Part shown: piece after piece, positions 12,130 through 24,706 of the stretch
Layout of the letters: the number at the start of each line of letters is the position of its first letter
How positions within the stretch are numbered: position 1 is the stretch's first letter
Assembly (NCBI RefSeq): GCF_028640845.1
Contig: NC_080546.1
Location: forward strand, 33,123,520 to 33,187,519
Length of the DNA stretch: 64,000 nt
DNA from: Ahaetulla prasina
Lineage: Eukaryota; Chordata; Lepidosauria; Squamata; Colubridae
Direction: 5' to 3'
Notes under the pieces: generated by a model
Databases searched by the model: none
The model's input: only the letters and a program-made list of their open reading frames with translations
What the model was told of the DNA's origin: nothing
Program-made: the position numbers and the translations under genes

Positions 12130-12260
12130 ACTGTTGATAGTTATTACAATAATTATGGTTATTACAATAATTTGTAATAATAATTTATAATAATTATTGC
12201 TATAAATAATTATTGTAATTATTGTAATAGTTATTACAATAATTTTGTTATAACAATAAG
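12130..12260. repeat. AT-only microsatellite, (AAT)n-like
   Basis: A run of ATAATTATTGTAATT-type repeats, imperfect and internally self-complementary. Confidence 0.8.
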
Positions 12261-12810
12261 ACACTCTCAAAGTATTTGTTTTATTTCAACTAAGTTGTCA
12301 TTAGTACATTTAGCTATATGTATTGATAATGTGCTATTTATGTTGATAAAATGCCTTGACACAGCTGTTTGACCTTTTTAAAAAGATTCTCCACAAAGTT
12401 ACAAAGTAAGAATATCTGCTTAGTGTTGAGACCACTCTGCTAGTCTTCAACAACACTTACACCTTCTGCAGACAGTTTTAACTTACTCTTTCTGGTTAAA
12501 AGAAGCTGAACATTTGAAGAAGGGCTAGAAATTACAACTTTTGAAGAAAATTACTTGAACATGAGCACCATGGACATGCTATTATCTTCTTACAGAAGGC
12601 AGAAAGAAATAGTCAAATATTAGGCTCTTTTTTCCAAAACTGTTTTGAGGTTCTACATTTACTGTCCTTTTTTGTTACCTATTTAAAAAGTGTGGTGGAT
12701 AAATAGGCCTTGGAAAACTAATATTTCAGTATTATTAATTGCAATTCTCGATAGACCCCAGAATCTGACATATTGGCTGGTCTGATGGCACCTGAGATAC
12801 CAAGTGCCAA

Positions 12811-12977
12811 CAATATCCTATCCATTCCTGTGCTATATTTTGAATCCTGCTGTTGAAATAGTTTAAGAAAAATTTTATATTGTTTGTTTTAATCCAAGCG
12901 AAGAACAATTGTGGCAGTAGCTTAAACTATTTCAATAGCAGGATTCAAAATATAGCACAGGAATGGATAGGATATTG
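12811..12977. repeat. Near-perfect 57-bp inverted repeat (hairpin)
   Basis: The arms 12811-12867 and 12921-12977 are reverse complements at 56 of 57 positions. The single mismatch is in CTGTTG versus CTATTG. The loop is 53 bases. The arm begins CAATATCCTATCCATTCC. No coding capacity and no recognised transposon family. Confidence 0.92.
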
Positions 12978-14987
12978 ATATTATGAATAATCTGTAGGAT
13001 ATGTGTATTCAAAACACACACACGTACATAAGAGATAATATAATAATATGTTCCAACTAGGAGCAGAAAGATATGTGTTCTAGTTCTTCCTTAGGCATGG
13101 GAGTCAGCCAGGTTATGTTTTGTGTTAGCCATTCTCTCAATGCTAGATTGGAAAATCAAAACATCAAGTTACCAACCCAGTACTGGAGTAGTAGTATTGC
13201 AAATTATGGTTTATAATCTTCAATTATTGGGCTGCATCAGATTGATTCAGAAAAATAACAATGGTATGGAGAAAGAAAGAGAACCTTATGATGTTTTGAA
13301 ATGGCCTTTCAAAACATTATATAGTATATATACAAATTGGCAATTCTAGAGTTATTCTACCATTATTAAATTTGTGGCTCATTGTTTTAAAGGCATGCAG
13401 GCCACCACATTTCCTAGGGAGTCCTTTAATGCAATATGAGCCAGCATGTAGCGTTCTTAAGTTCAATTTTAGGCGATATTATATACAATATTTTCATTAT
13501 CTATTGAGCTTGTACTGAAAAGACACATTAAGTTTACTCATTACAGTGCAATAATTAGCAGATAATTTTCTATGTTTCAATGACTTTTTGTCATAACATT
13601 TAAGGGAACTTTAATTGCAAGTAATCAGAATTGCATGTTAATAGGTTGCAGATAATTAGGAAGCCATTTGCATTTCTCTTCTCACAAATTTCCTTAGCAT
13701 TCAGACTTTGTTTAATTCATAATTTTTTCTCCTGAGGATTGACTAATCCCATTTAGTCACAGTAATAATAGACATGTTCTTTTTTTTTAGCCTTTCCTCC
13801 AGACTTAATGATTTTTGTAAGATTATAGCTTTGATTAGTCAGATTTATTGGTACTAGCTGTATATTATTTTCCTTTTTACTTCTAATAAGCATACGTAAC
13901 CTGTCAAAGGAAGATGCAGTAGCTGTACAAATTATAAATTTGCATTATTCAGTAGTAAAGAAGGTATGCTTTTTTCTTTTCTTTTATCTTTCTTGGACAT
14001 TTTAGCAAACCGATATCATGTGGAGCAATAGAATTCTAAAATAAAAAGAAGCCAAGTGCTTCATTTGTACTGCTTTTCTTTTTTCTTTTTCTTTAGTAAA
14101 GGGAAATATACACACAAAAGCCCAAGTTGTTGCTTATTCAAAACCAGTATGGTTGTTAAATAATGTCAGTTGTTCTCAAGTAAGTAGGACGTGGTTGCTT
14201 ATTTTCATGCACTTTAATTTAAAATCCCATTTACAGCTTGATACAGTTTGCAGAACAATATGGGCAATGTAACTTAACTTTTATAGTTGAGCAGAACATG
14301 GTATATTTAGAAAACCAAATGTACTATAGTTGCTTATACTTTACTTTAAAAGAAATGTAATGGAAAGGGCAAAGGCTAGTAAAGGCAACAATAGTAGCAA
14401 CTAAACTATGTTATATTGAGAGAGCCAAAAACCACCTTTTGATTAGTTTTATGAAATGTGCCTCAAGAAATCATGGTAAAGTAATCCTGCAGATAGAGAT
14501 AAAGTGGAGATTGATCACTGCTGAAAACTTCTACCTTATTTGTTCACCATTTGTAGTTGGAGCAGAGAAAGAAAACCTAGCAAAACGAGCACTTAAAGCA
14601 GTAAAAATATATGAGTATAACTGTCAAATGACAAACAGAGGTCTAAATGAGAAAACTGATAAAGTTAATTAACATCATTTTATTCCTTTTGGCAGATAAC
14701 TTATTTTTAAAAATTGTAAAAGCAGAAGCCTTGTGAAAATTCCAAAGCAGAAATTCAAAAATAAGCATTGTCTCTAAATATTTTGACTGTGTTTAGAATT
14801 TTTATCTTATTTTTAGCCAGCTGATTTTTAAAAAACAAACCCTAAGTGTTTCTATAATAAAAAAGATGGAATATTTCCCGCATATTATTTGTGTGTGACA
14901 TTCTAGCACCTTCTATTCTGAAAAAAAATATTGTAAAAGTGTAGACAACTTGCTTTTACATTTACATTTAAACTTACATTTATTGGA
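12978..14987. other. Intron, no gene; possible conserved non-coding stretch
   Basis: No repeat was recognised in 13380-13760, which contains CAGATAATTAGG and the octamer ATTTGCAT at about 13667. It is a candidate conserved non-coding element on appearance only. The remainder is AT-rich intron. A frame at 14439-14672 resembles nothing known. Confidence 0.35.
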
Positions 14988-15186
14988 CAGCCATTTGGTC
15001 TAGTGGTTAAGCACCATCTAGAAACTAGGAGCCTGGGAATTCTTGTTCTCGCATGAAAGTGACCTTGGGCCTGCCACTGTCTTTCATCCCAACCCACTTC
15101 ACACGGTTATTGGTGTGGACAAAATAGGAGAAAGAAGACTTGCTAAATATGTTTGTTGCTTTGAGTTATTTATAAAAATAAGAAAG
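14988..15186 (+). mobile_element. tRNA-derived SINE
   Basis: Its head resembles a tRNA gene: the A-box-like TTTGGTCTAGTGGTTAAG is followed by a degenerate B box near 15035-15055. The body continues TGACCTTGGGCCTGCCACTG and CCCACTTCACACGGTT, and ends GAGTTATTTATAAAAATAAG. The layout is that of squamate tRNA-SINEs. Confidence 0.75.
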
Positions 15187-15339
15187 ATGAGATTAAAAAA
15201 TACGAAATTTATATTGAAAATTAGCAGAAAGGATTCCCTCATATTTCTTCTCACACTTTCTCAGAGGGTGACATCAAAGCATAAAGGCTTGAATATTTAC
15301 AAAGGAGCTGCTCTATCTTCTCCATTAGAAAATGGATGC

Positions 15340-16937
15340 CATTTTCAGTGAGTCGTTGCATATTTTCTTCCTCTTCCTTTCTCTTTCTCTCCCTCCCTCC
15401 CTCCCTCCCTCTCCCCCATTCCCCAACCCCCACACCAGCCTCTTTTTCCAGCCTCTCATCTCTCTCTTTCTCTCATCTTTCTCTCTCCCTGTTTCTCCCT
15501 CTCTCATTTGTGTGTGTATGTGTGCGTGCATGCGTGAATGTTCCCTCTTGAACCAAGGGCAACGGCGGCAAATGGAGATTCACTCCGTATTCCAGAGTGG
15601 AAGTGAAGTGCCGCTCTACTTGCCTCTTTTTCCAGCCCTTGTTGGGAGATGCACAACTTTTCTCCGCGCCTAGACACTGGCTGGGCTAACTGGCTGCAGG
15701 AGTAGCAAGCAGCCATAGAGGCGGTGAGAGGAATATGGGGAGACGCATCACATCCAGTGTCTCGGGGCAAAGAAAATCCCCATATTCTTCTTACCACCTT
15801 CATGGCTGCTTGCTGCTTTTCCACTTAAACTTAGCGCACTGCATAATGGGGGAGATGAAGTCCCCTCATCCTTCTCCGGGAGCCCATTATGACACGGAGC
15901 ATTGGTTGCAGCCAGGCAGCCCAGCCAGTGTCTAGGTGTAGAGAAAAGTTGCACATCTCCCAACAAGGACTGGAAAAAGAGGCAAGTAGAAGGGCGCTTT
16001 GCTTGCGCTCTGGAATACGGATTGAGTCTCCATCTGCAGCCATCACCCTTCTCTTCTCAGGACAGGTGAGGAGGGAAGGGGAGGGAAGGGTGGGGGAGGG
16101 GGCAGTCAGCTGACAGGGAACCACAGCAGGGGGACAAAAGAGCTTCATTTATCTGAGAACCTGAAATGACTCTTGATTTAAATCATATGGTAAAAAGCAC
16201 CCAAAGAAGAAAGAACAAAATCAGCAAAAAAACCCAAATAAACCCAACCCTCACCTGTTTTTTGGATATGGTTCAAGAGGGAACACACATGCATGTACGC
16301 GCGCGCACACACACACACACACACATACGAAAGAGGGAGAAACAGGGAAAAAGAGAAAGATGAGAGAAAGAGAGAGATGAGAGGCCAGAAAAAGAGGCAA
16401 GTAGAGGGGCACTTCACTCCCGCTCTGGAATAGGGAGTGAGTCTCCATCCACCGCAGTCGCCCTTCTCAGGGGAAGCGAATAGTGAGGGAGAGGGGAGGG
16501 GCCACCCAGTGATGGGATCATCTGACAGGGAGTGTTGGTAAAGCTGACAGCGGCAGCCCTGGGACATCCGCCTGGCACCTGCTCTCCCAAAACACCGCCG
16601 CCACCTCTGCCGCCCTTCTCAGCCCCAGGCATGGGGGACTGCCTGGAAGGCATGCAAATATAGGAGGGCTGCAGGGAAGGAAGTAGGCTGCTAGCTACCT
16701 TCCCTGCAACCCTGCCATGCTTGCCTGCCTTCCATGTGGCCTTCTGCTTGCCTGCCTTCGCAAGCTGGTTACGGGGATGCCGGGAAGGCCACATGGAAGG
16801 CAGGGAAACATGACAGGGCTGTGGGCTGTGGACTAGTTCAGGGGCGTGGCCAACCAGCGATTGCTACTGGTTCAGCGAATCAGCCCTAATCTCTGCTACC
16901 GGTTCTCCTGAACCAGTCCGAACTGGTAGCATTTCAC
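15340..16937. repeat. Compound GC-rich inverted repeat ending in a hAT-like terminus
   Basis: Three copies of one 60-80-bp module occur: inverted at about 15575-15640, direct at about 15975-16045 and direct at about 16385-16460, all around TTGCCTCTTTTTCC or its complement. The segment 15640-15710 is an inverted match to 15905-15965. The TC-rich/GTGT segment 15440-15555 is an inverted match to 16268-16385. The right end (about 16838-16937) has GCTACCGGTTCTCCTGAAC and CATTTCACCC, as in the hAT-like MITEs at 22.7 and 30.5 kb. Open frames on both strands reflect simple sequence, not genes. Confidence 0.75.
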
Positions 16938-18603
16938 CCGATTCTATGCTTGCTGTTTGAGAGCTGACCAGATAAAATAATTATCCAAATGGAATAGTTT
17001 AGTCCATGCATGTATATATACCAACTAATTACTAATAATGCATTACTGTTAGAAGTTTTGCTACTAGTTTCTATAATAATCAAAATATGTTGATAGAAAT
17101 AATTTTAGAATTGTTTGGTAGTTTGAATATTAAGTTTGGTTTATCCATATTTTTTAAGAAATCAAACTTCTGATTATTACAGTTCGTTGCACAGTCAGCC
17201 AGATGTTTAAATTGGATTTGGCATTTTTTAAATCCACTTACTGAATCCTTCCCAAGGACCTGGGATAAGCAGATGTTGTATTATTATTATTCATTATTAT
17301 GAGGCATGTAATATATCTGTGTTGGTGGCTGTTAGTTACCCTCTTGTCTCTTTATAGTCTATTCTGAAATCTTTCCTGGTTACAGTTTGTAGTCTGCTGC
17401 ATGTTAAGCAGATGTTTCTTCTTTGCTTCTTTATCTTTAAGTGCCCTTTTATACAGAAATCAGATTGTGCTGGTACTGTCATTTTTATCTGAGGAGAGGA
17501 AATCCCACCTGAATGAGGCTGGTTTTCTTTTCAGGCAGCTCCACAGTGATGCTGAAGGGCATGTATTTTTTTCTCTTCCTTCTGTTGGAGCTCATGGCAA
17601 CTGCTGTCGTTCTGGCATGTTTCTCCACTAATCTCTCTTTCAGTTTTTGGCTGGGATTCTCAGTCCCAGTGGGTCTCCTTTGGACTGCCTTCTATTATGT
17701 TTAAATGTATAGTTTCCCTGTTTGAAAACTTTGTAAACACATATGATTTCCTTTACAATTCCTTGTGGTGTTTCATTCATGAAGCTGAGAGAGAATACTG
17801 AAACCATCATTCTTTTCTACTTCCTGCATTTGTCTTTTTTTTATTATTATTATTACTTTTGTACTGGTGAGGAAGTTGCTAGGAAACCAAGCATTGACCA
17901 TGAACCTAGGGCTTGCTGATGAAGGAAGTTGTTAAAGTGATGGCTGTGAAAATCGGTCTGTTTCTTTTTTGAAAAGTGAGAGAGTAAGGATCGCAGGCAG
18001 TGTTATAAAATACCCAAAAGTGTGTTAACCAGCTGTTTTTGTTTCCTCATAAATAAGTTATTTTTCAGTAAAACTGAATGTAATATTTCAAATGTTTAAA
18101 TAATATGTTTACAGAGTCATTTTGTAAATTAGGTCTGAATGAATGCTGAGATTATTTCAAGTCATGGATTTTCTGCATTTCTTCCCCCCCCCCCCACCTT
18201 TCATATATCTGTTCATTCTAATAGTGCCTCTAGAAACATCCTGTATTGCTTTGTGAAGTAAACATAAGCTTCTGGATGTGCCCAATTTGTATGCCCAGGA
18301 CTGTTTGTTTGTTTCCCATGCATAAATCAAGTGGAAATAAAACTGTCTTAAGAAATACCTTTCTGGGTATAGGACAATTCTGACCATAGTGATGCCCTGA
18401 TACTCTTTGTGGTCTACATTTATTATGATTCCAGGATGGTGGATTCCCATGCTCTCTTGCCCCACTCACCCATGCTTAATTTCCCTTTCCATGATAGGTC
18501 CTCAGACATATTGTTTCCATCGATAGACTTTTTATATCAGCCCATTGACTTGTACTTGACATTTTCATGTTGCATGTGTTGAATTGTGTAGAAGTTCTTT
18601 TTA
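16938..18603. other. Intron, no gene seen
   Basis: AT-rich intron, with short ATT runs at 17281-17300 and 17840-17855 and a C run at 18184-18197. The frames at 17401-17704 look like chance hydrophobic translations. Confidence 0.5.
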
Positions 18604-18829
18604 AACACACACACACACACACACACACAAACATTTTACCATTCTTCCTATCACTTGGATTAGAGATGGAAGTTAAGGTAGATCTTTGCCAACTTCAATT
18701 TTTTAAAGCAGAAACTGAGGGGGAGGAGGGAGAGGGAGGGAGGGAGGAAAGAAGGAAGGGAGGGAGGGAGGGAGAGAGGGAGGGAGGAAAGAAGGAAGGA
18801 AGGGAGGGAGGGAGGGAGAGAGGGAGGGT
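18604..18829. repeat. (AC)n and (GGGA)n/(GGAA)n microsatellites
   Basis: (AC)n spans 18604-18629. A purine-only GGGA/GGAA tract spans 18716-18829. Long open frames here, such as RREGGRE-type repeats, are by-products of the repeat. Confidence 0.95.
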
Positions 18830-19582
18830 GGACTGCAGTTTCATTACTCTTTATGTTAGTTTGGCTATAGGGAAGACTGGCAGGATTCTTGTCAACTTTA
18901 CATGCATAAAAGAGAAAAAGGTCCACCCTTTTTATATGCATCTGCTTCAGTATCCCAACTTTAAATATCCCAGTATCCCCACTATCATTTGTCTTCATTC
19001 CTAACCAAATACATAATTTTTGCTCAGGATTTAGAGAGATCATGAGGAGCCAGCTGAATGAAACAGAAATTAGGGTGAGAGAAGGGTAAAGAGAGAATTA
19101 AAAAAAAGAGTTTCAGTGGTCAAAAAGTCTTCAAAACAGGGGAACAGCTTAAGCCATAATGGCAGTGGAAAATAGCACCTGGTAACAGAAGAGGAAGAAC
19201 ACTCCTGCCACAATATTCAGCCAATTGGAGTGAAGCATTTTCCTACAATGAAATGAAACAGAGCAAAAGAGCACAGGTTGTGTTGGACCTAGCTGGAAAA
19301 AGCATGTCTGCAGATTGGAGATTGCTTTCTTAATGGGGAGTGGGAGGTTGATAGTATGCCTTCTTGGTTCCTGGAAATGATCAGTTGCTTTATTCATGAT
19401 GAGGCGAGCTAGTGGTTCTTTATAGTTGCACAAAGGAATAGCTTTACAAAACAAGCCATCACTTTTTGGATTAACATTTCATTTACACACAATAATACAG
19501 TGGTTCATAACATTAAAATGATAGTCTTCCTCTACTGTTGCCGTATTTTAAAATTAATTTATGTTATATCCATTTTTATTTA

Positions 19583-19655
19583 CCGTATTTTTTGGAGTAT
19601 AAAACGCACCGGACTATAAGATGCACCTTCCTTTCTGGGGAGGAAAACAAGATAT
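19583..19655. mobile_element. Tc1/mariner-like MITE end (solo left terminus)
   Basis: After TA at 19581-19582 comes CCGTATTTTTTGGAGTATAA, then a second ACTATAAGATGCACC. It matches the left end of the element at 23710-24223. The other terminus is missing, so this is a truncated copy. Confidence 0.7.
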
Positions 19656-22600
19656 ACGCTAGTGCATGGATATGGGAATTAATATGAAATTTTACCAGTT
19701 TGGAACTGTTTCAAGTTTTTTTCTTTGTATAGATTGGTACTGTAACCAGAATCCGTAAGTTATTCAGCACGCAATCTGTTTTTTATATAGGAAAGGCCTT
19801 GGTAAAGAGAATCAAACAGGCAGCTGAGATTAATACGATATGTAAAAAATATGTATTTCACATGAGGAGTTTAGCAAAATACAATCTATTGCAGAAGATT
19901 CAGTCATGAGTAACTGTAACATGTTCTTGTTCCAGTTGGGACACACAGAGCAGAACCCTGTTAATCACTGATAACACAGACTATCAAATTCCCATGACTA
20001 GGAATCATTTTCCATAGGTTTTTATGGATTCAACCTCATTTTATTGGCTCAGCTATTATTTCCCTATGTTTTGATAATCCTGAAGGTACTCATCCTTAAT
20101 TAATTGTTATTAAAAAGTAGCATTATCAGCATATTGGTGGTACTGTAATGAGCATCAACACTTTTGATGCTTTATATAGATTTTAAATAGCACTGGAAAC
20201 ATATTGCCGTGTGCCATTGCTAAGTTAGCTTTCAAATGCAGAGATAGTGTCAACAGTGTTGCCTCTGTGATTATCCTTGCAAATAGAAGATAGGAAAGCA
20301 ACCTCTGTAATTCAGGGCAACTCACAGAGATGGGCCAGGAATATACATGCCTAAATGAATCCATACTTTCACCAGATGAACCTATAGAGAACAACCTTGA
20401 AGTTATCTCTGTAGTAAAACTGAAAAAGAGTTCTTCGAGTATATTTATCTTAGGCATTTAGAGGGTTTTCAATAGGGCTTAATTCAGTCATATCTGTTTG
20501 CAGCTATTGAGATTAGGGATTGAATAATATGCTTTGAATTAACTTCCAATCTAAAGGCAGACCTTCAGTTTTTAGCAAAATTGAGAACACAAATAGCATG
20601 CTGATGAATATACCTTTATTTGTTTGCTTCTTTACAAAATGTAACTTGAAGTTAGCTATAACATGATGCTCAGGTCAAAATATTTCATTTTCGATAGAAA
20701 TGTTAACTAATATGCTTTGCAATATTGCTTTTAAATGTCTGCATGCAGTTGGTCTTTGTATTTTTTGGACGGCTTATGTTACAGGTTAAAGAGAGAAGTA
20801 TAAACCATCATTGTGCTTCATATCATTTTCATGTAACCTTAACACCTCACTGTGAACATTATAAATGACTGTTTCTCCTTTAGGAAAAGACTTGTTAAGA
20901 ATGATGTATGAAATAATATGTATTTTGCATGTCCTGTTTGTAATGATAAAGGTCATGTAGTATCATTTACATAATCTCCAGCCAGAAATCAAGTCCTGCA
21001 ATATCTCTGTATAACATATACATTATTTGAGGTTTAAAACTCATTATTCTTGAAAGTTAATTTTACAGTGAGTGTAAATGATCTATCTTACGGCTGCTTT
21101 TCTGATCATTCTATAAAAATAATATAGCAAAAAATGCACAAATAGCAGGAAAACCAACAGAGTGATGCATTTCCTTGACTCTCTGTGTACTCGATTGGAT
21201 CTTGATTGATGGCAATCATTTGTCTTTGTCAAAAAGAAAGAAAAAATCAGACATTGAAATAAGAGTGCTATCAAACTTTCTACAATGGCAAGAAGATTCT
21301 ATTAATGTGGCCTCAGAGTATTAACTGTCTCTGTTGGAAAATGATAAAGAATGTTAATTCTTTTCTTGATCATATGTAAGTGTAGAATGCATTATTGTGT
21401 CACTGCAGTAAGATTAAAAGTGGCATATTTCAAATTTATGATCTGCTAGTATCAAAAGTTAAAATAAATTACAAAAAAGTAGGAAAGAAAAAAGCTAAAT
21501 GGAGTAAGTTTTCATGCTTCTGATTCCAGTTTTTCAAGAAAACAATAAATGTTCAACTATCAAAGTGTCGTAAAATCCTTAATGCTGCATTCCACTTGAT
21601 ATTGTAGCTTTGAAGAGCTACTTCAAAGGCTACAGAGTAAGAACATAAAAATATATAAAATAAACCTTTTTAAAAAATGGTTTAAAAAGATCAGTATTTA
21701 TCTTAAGCATTTTAATTAACAAAACAGCAGGGTTTAGGAAAAAAAGTACCTTGTAGTATGGCATATTTTAATGTCCAAAAAAATGCATCAGTAATTTGAA
21801 GATATTTTCTGGAAGATCACTTGAGTTAGAGAGGTTAACATTTCTGTTTTACATATTTCATAGTATGATATGGATTATTATCTACTATATATCATTTTAG
21901 TTACGAACTTTTATTTAGTTAATGGAAACATAGGTAAAGCATATAGCTATTAAAACTAAATGCATCCCATATTGGCAGCACTTTTTCCCCCTTTCAAACT
22001 ATTATTGTCTTTGCAAATATACTACTACTGATATCAGGCAGGGTCAGTTTTCAGTGGACTATGGGGATTTTCCTCTTACATTTAATGAGATTTCAGTGAA
22101 ACTGTTCAGAGCTTAACAGCTCTTTAAACAGTCACAGCTCTTATTATTTATCTTGCCCATCTTAGTTAAGTCTGGAGTGGAATAGAGATGTTAGTTTGCA
22201 TTTGTTTTTCTTTTTCTCTTTTTTCTACTTGTTTCTTTGTTTACTTCTTTTCTTTTTTTGCAGTAGCTTTAATCTGCAGCACTAAAGCATAATTGAGAAA
22301 ATAATATTTTTCTATGAGCCTGGACTGCTACTTTAATCATATTCCTGACTTCTCTTAAAATCCTTAAAATATCTGACCATTGTGTTCCCGTGAACAAGCT
22401 ATCATGTTCTATGTATGACCATGGAATCCTTTAGTGATGACAGCATTCACCAAATAAATATATAATTTGTATATTTTCGTACAAAAATAAATACATTAAA
22501 TTGCAACCTGAAGCCTTAACTAACATCTTAACTACTTAGGTCCAGTCAAAAATCCAGTTCAGATCACCCGTTTTATAATGGGCTGTGGCAGCATAAGAAT

Positions 22601-22725
22601 GTTTAGGAGTGGTTTTTCCCTCTAGACTAGAGCAAAGTTGTCATTTTTGTCATTTAGTGGGAACAATCCCTTTTCTTACCCAAAGACAACAGTGCTTAGC
22701 CACAGGAAACTTTATGTTTCTGCCA
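19656..22725. other. Intron, no gene seen; candidate conserved patches
   Basis: AT-rich intron without recognised repeats. The stretch 20740-21010 has a complex, non-repetitive look that could reflect constraint. No coding exon was recognised. Confidence 0.35.
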
Positions 22726-22993
22726 CAGTGGTGGGATTCAAATTTTTTTTTACTACCGGTTCTGTGGGCGTGGCTTGGTGGGCGTGGCAGGGGAAGGAAA
22801 CTGTAAAATTTTCATTCCCTCCCCACTCCAGGGGAAGTTTACTGCAAAATCCCCATTTCCTCCTGATCAGTTGGGACTTGGGAGGCAGAGGATAGATGGG
22901 AGCGGGGCCAGTAATTACCGGTTCTCCGAACTACTCAAAATTTCTGCTACCGGTTTTCCAGAACTGGTCAGAACCTGCTGAATACCACCTCTG
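22726..22993. mobile_element. hAT-type MITE, TACTACCGGTTC family
   Basis: A 268-bp element with left end CAGTGGTGGGATTCAAA and right end GAATACCACCTCTG. It is flanked by near-identical octamers, TTCTGCCA (22718-22725) and ATCTGCCA (22994-23001), which match at 7 of 8 positions. It shares GGGCGTGGC and GCTACCGGTTTTCC motifs with the copy at 30.5 kb. Non-autonomous. Confidence 0.85.
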
Positions 22994-23709
22994 ATCTGCC
23001 AGAAAGAACCTATATTGTTATATGAATTTTTGCACCTAATTTCTTTTATTTCATTGATTCTTACAGTAGTTCTATCACCTCTTAGCTATATAATAAACAA
23101 ACATATGTAAGCCAAAATTTACTCATAGTATGTAAGAACCAAAAGAATTGTGTTTCTTCCTGCTGATACTAGCAGTCTCTCCCAATCTGAATGGTCAGAA
23201 AATGTGTGGACTTTTAATAGCCAGAATTCTAAGCAATAGTCATGCTGGGATGGCAGTTTTGGGAACTGATACACACATTGATGCAGCATCCAGCCTGGGG
23301 AATTCTAAATGTAGCCTTAGAAAGTGGAAACAGAATGCACCTTGTCTGACATAATTTCTTCTGATGGGAAAAGAGTGGGAATTTCATCACATAAACCACT
23401 TTAATGGCACAAATTGGATGGAATACAGAACTAATGAAGGTAATATGTCCTGTGAGTTTTGTAGAGATGTAACATGCACAAATTAAACTATTCCCTGTAC
23501 TTATATAGAGTAGAAAATTAGTTTTGGGTGAATGTAATTTTTGTTTTAACATAGATGTTCACACAAAAATGTCTACTTCTCACTTTGGACAAAATTAAAC
23601 AATAGGCAGTTTGTAAGGTGTGAACTGTTATCTAATTTACTTCTATTCTTAATAGGGTAGAATAATAACATCAGCAGTAAAGAGAAGGGGATTAGAATAA
23701 TTTTACATA

Positions 23710-24223
23710 CCTTATTTTTCGGAGTATAAGATGTTCCAGAGTATAAGACATACCTACCTTTTTTGGGGGAGGAAAACAAGAAAAAAAATCTGCCTCTGCC
23801 TCCCAGCAATTTGACTCATTGCAGCAAATAGCAAACAGCCTGCTTTAGTTTCATTTTCATTTTCAGCACAGCCTGATTAACACAAGAAAAAAAAATCTGC
23901 CTCCCAGCAATTTGCCTCCTTGTAGCAAGCAGCGGAGGCCTGCGCAGCAATAGGCAATGGCAATCCCTGCAGCCTGAAACAGCTGAGGGTCGGGAGGCTG
24001 ATCCAACTGACAATCAACTGCTTGTGCTAATCAGGCTGTGCTGAAGCTGAAATGGGCTGTTTGCTGCTTGCTGCTTGCTCCAAGGAGATAAATTGGTGGG
24101 AGGCAGGGGCCAAAGAGGCCCAGCTGGTGGGCGGGGCTACATTCGCTGTATAAGACGCACCCAAATTTTCACTCTCTTGGGGGAGGGGAAGTGTGTCTTA
24201 TACTCATATTCTGAAAAATACAG
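23710..24223. mobile_element. Tc1/mariner-like MITE, 514 bp, flanked by TA
   Basis: TA occurs at 23708-23709 and 24224-24225. The left terminus CCTTATTTTTCGGAGTATAA is complemented at the right by the TCTTATACTCATATTCTG-type end. An internal partial duplication of TCTGCC...CCCAGCAATTTG occurs at about 23791 and 23897. There is no transposase. Confidence 0.85.
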
Positions 24224-24317
24224 TAAATTTGCATAAATTGTCTGAGCTGATTTGCCAAGCAGACTATTTTATTATTGAAATAAAGTTCTAAATCATTATA
24301 TCCTATATCCTCTAAAT

Positions 24318-24706
24318 CAGTGGTTCTCAACCTTTATAGTGCTGCGACCCCTTTAATACATGCTGCAACCCCTTTAATACAGGACGGAGGCATTAAAGCG
24401 GAGACTCCTCCCCTATTAAGTTTATCACGCCTGAAGCCAGATTAGGCTAGCGATTGGGAGTGATTGCAGCTGGCTTGAGAGGGAGACATCAGAGCAAAAA
24501 TTTCTCTCTTTTTTAATTTATCGCGCCTGAAGCCAAATTCGGCTAGCGATTTGAAGAGCCTGCAGCTGGCTTGTGGAGTCAACCATTGGAGCGCGATTCT
24601 TTGACTCGCAAGTATACTTCACATATTTCCGATGGTCTTAGGCGACCCCTGGCAAATCGTCATTCGACCTCCAACGGGGTCGCGACCCACAGGTTGAGAA
24701 CCGCTG
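24318..24706. mobile_element. hAT-type MITE with perfect 8-bp target duplication
   Basis: A 389-bp element with termini CAGTGGTTCTCAACCT and AGGTTGAGAACCGCTG, perfect inverted repeats apart from one base. It is flanked by CTCTAAAT at 24310-24317 and 24707-24714. The interior repeats TTTATCGCGCCTGAAGCCA-like units at about 24420 and 24520. There is no transposase. Confidence 0.92.

Larger units (their letters stand above)
10800..12140 (-). mobile_element. Antisense LINE (jockey-superfamily RT C-terminus), broken by two insertions
   Basis: Reading right to left: KKSEQRMFFLSQLRKF and LPQELL (12089 to about 11935), then VRRRAQKISADPSHPGH and KLFESLPL (about 11545-11465), then the bases for RHRTVFSLM (about 11055-11020), then 3' UTR-like sequence to about 10800. 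The QRxxFLxQLRKF and DPSHPGH motifs mark the C-terminal reverse-transcriptase region of a non-LTR element. The pieces are separated by foreign sequence at about 11557-11900 and 11061-11456, and by frame changes. It is a dead copy. Confidence 0.75.

Noticed and set aside
15251..16567. Multiple open frames on both strands in the 15-16.5 kb region
   Set aside because: They come from TC-rich simple sequence and inverted repeats. The strands mirror one another and no family was recognised.
18567..19043. Frames of about 130-145 codons on both strands over the GGGA tract
   Set aside because: Translations of a purine-only microsatellite (Glu/Arg/Gly one way, Pro/Ser/Leu the other).
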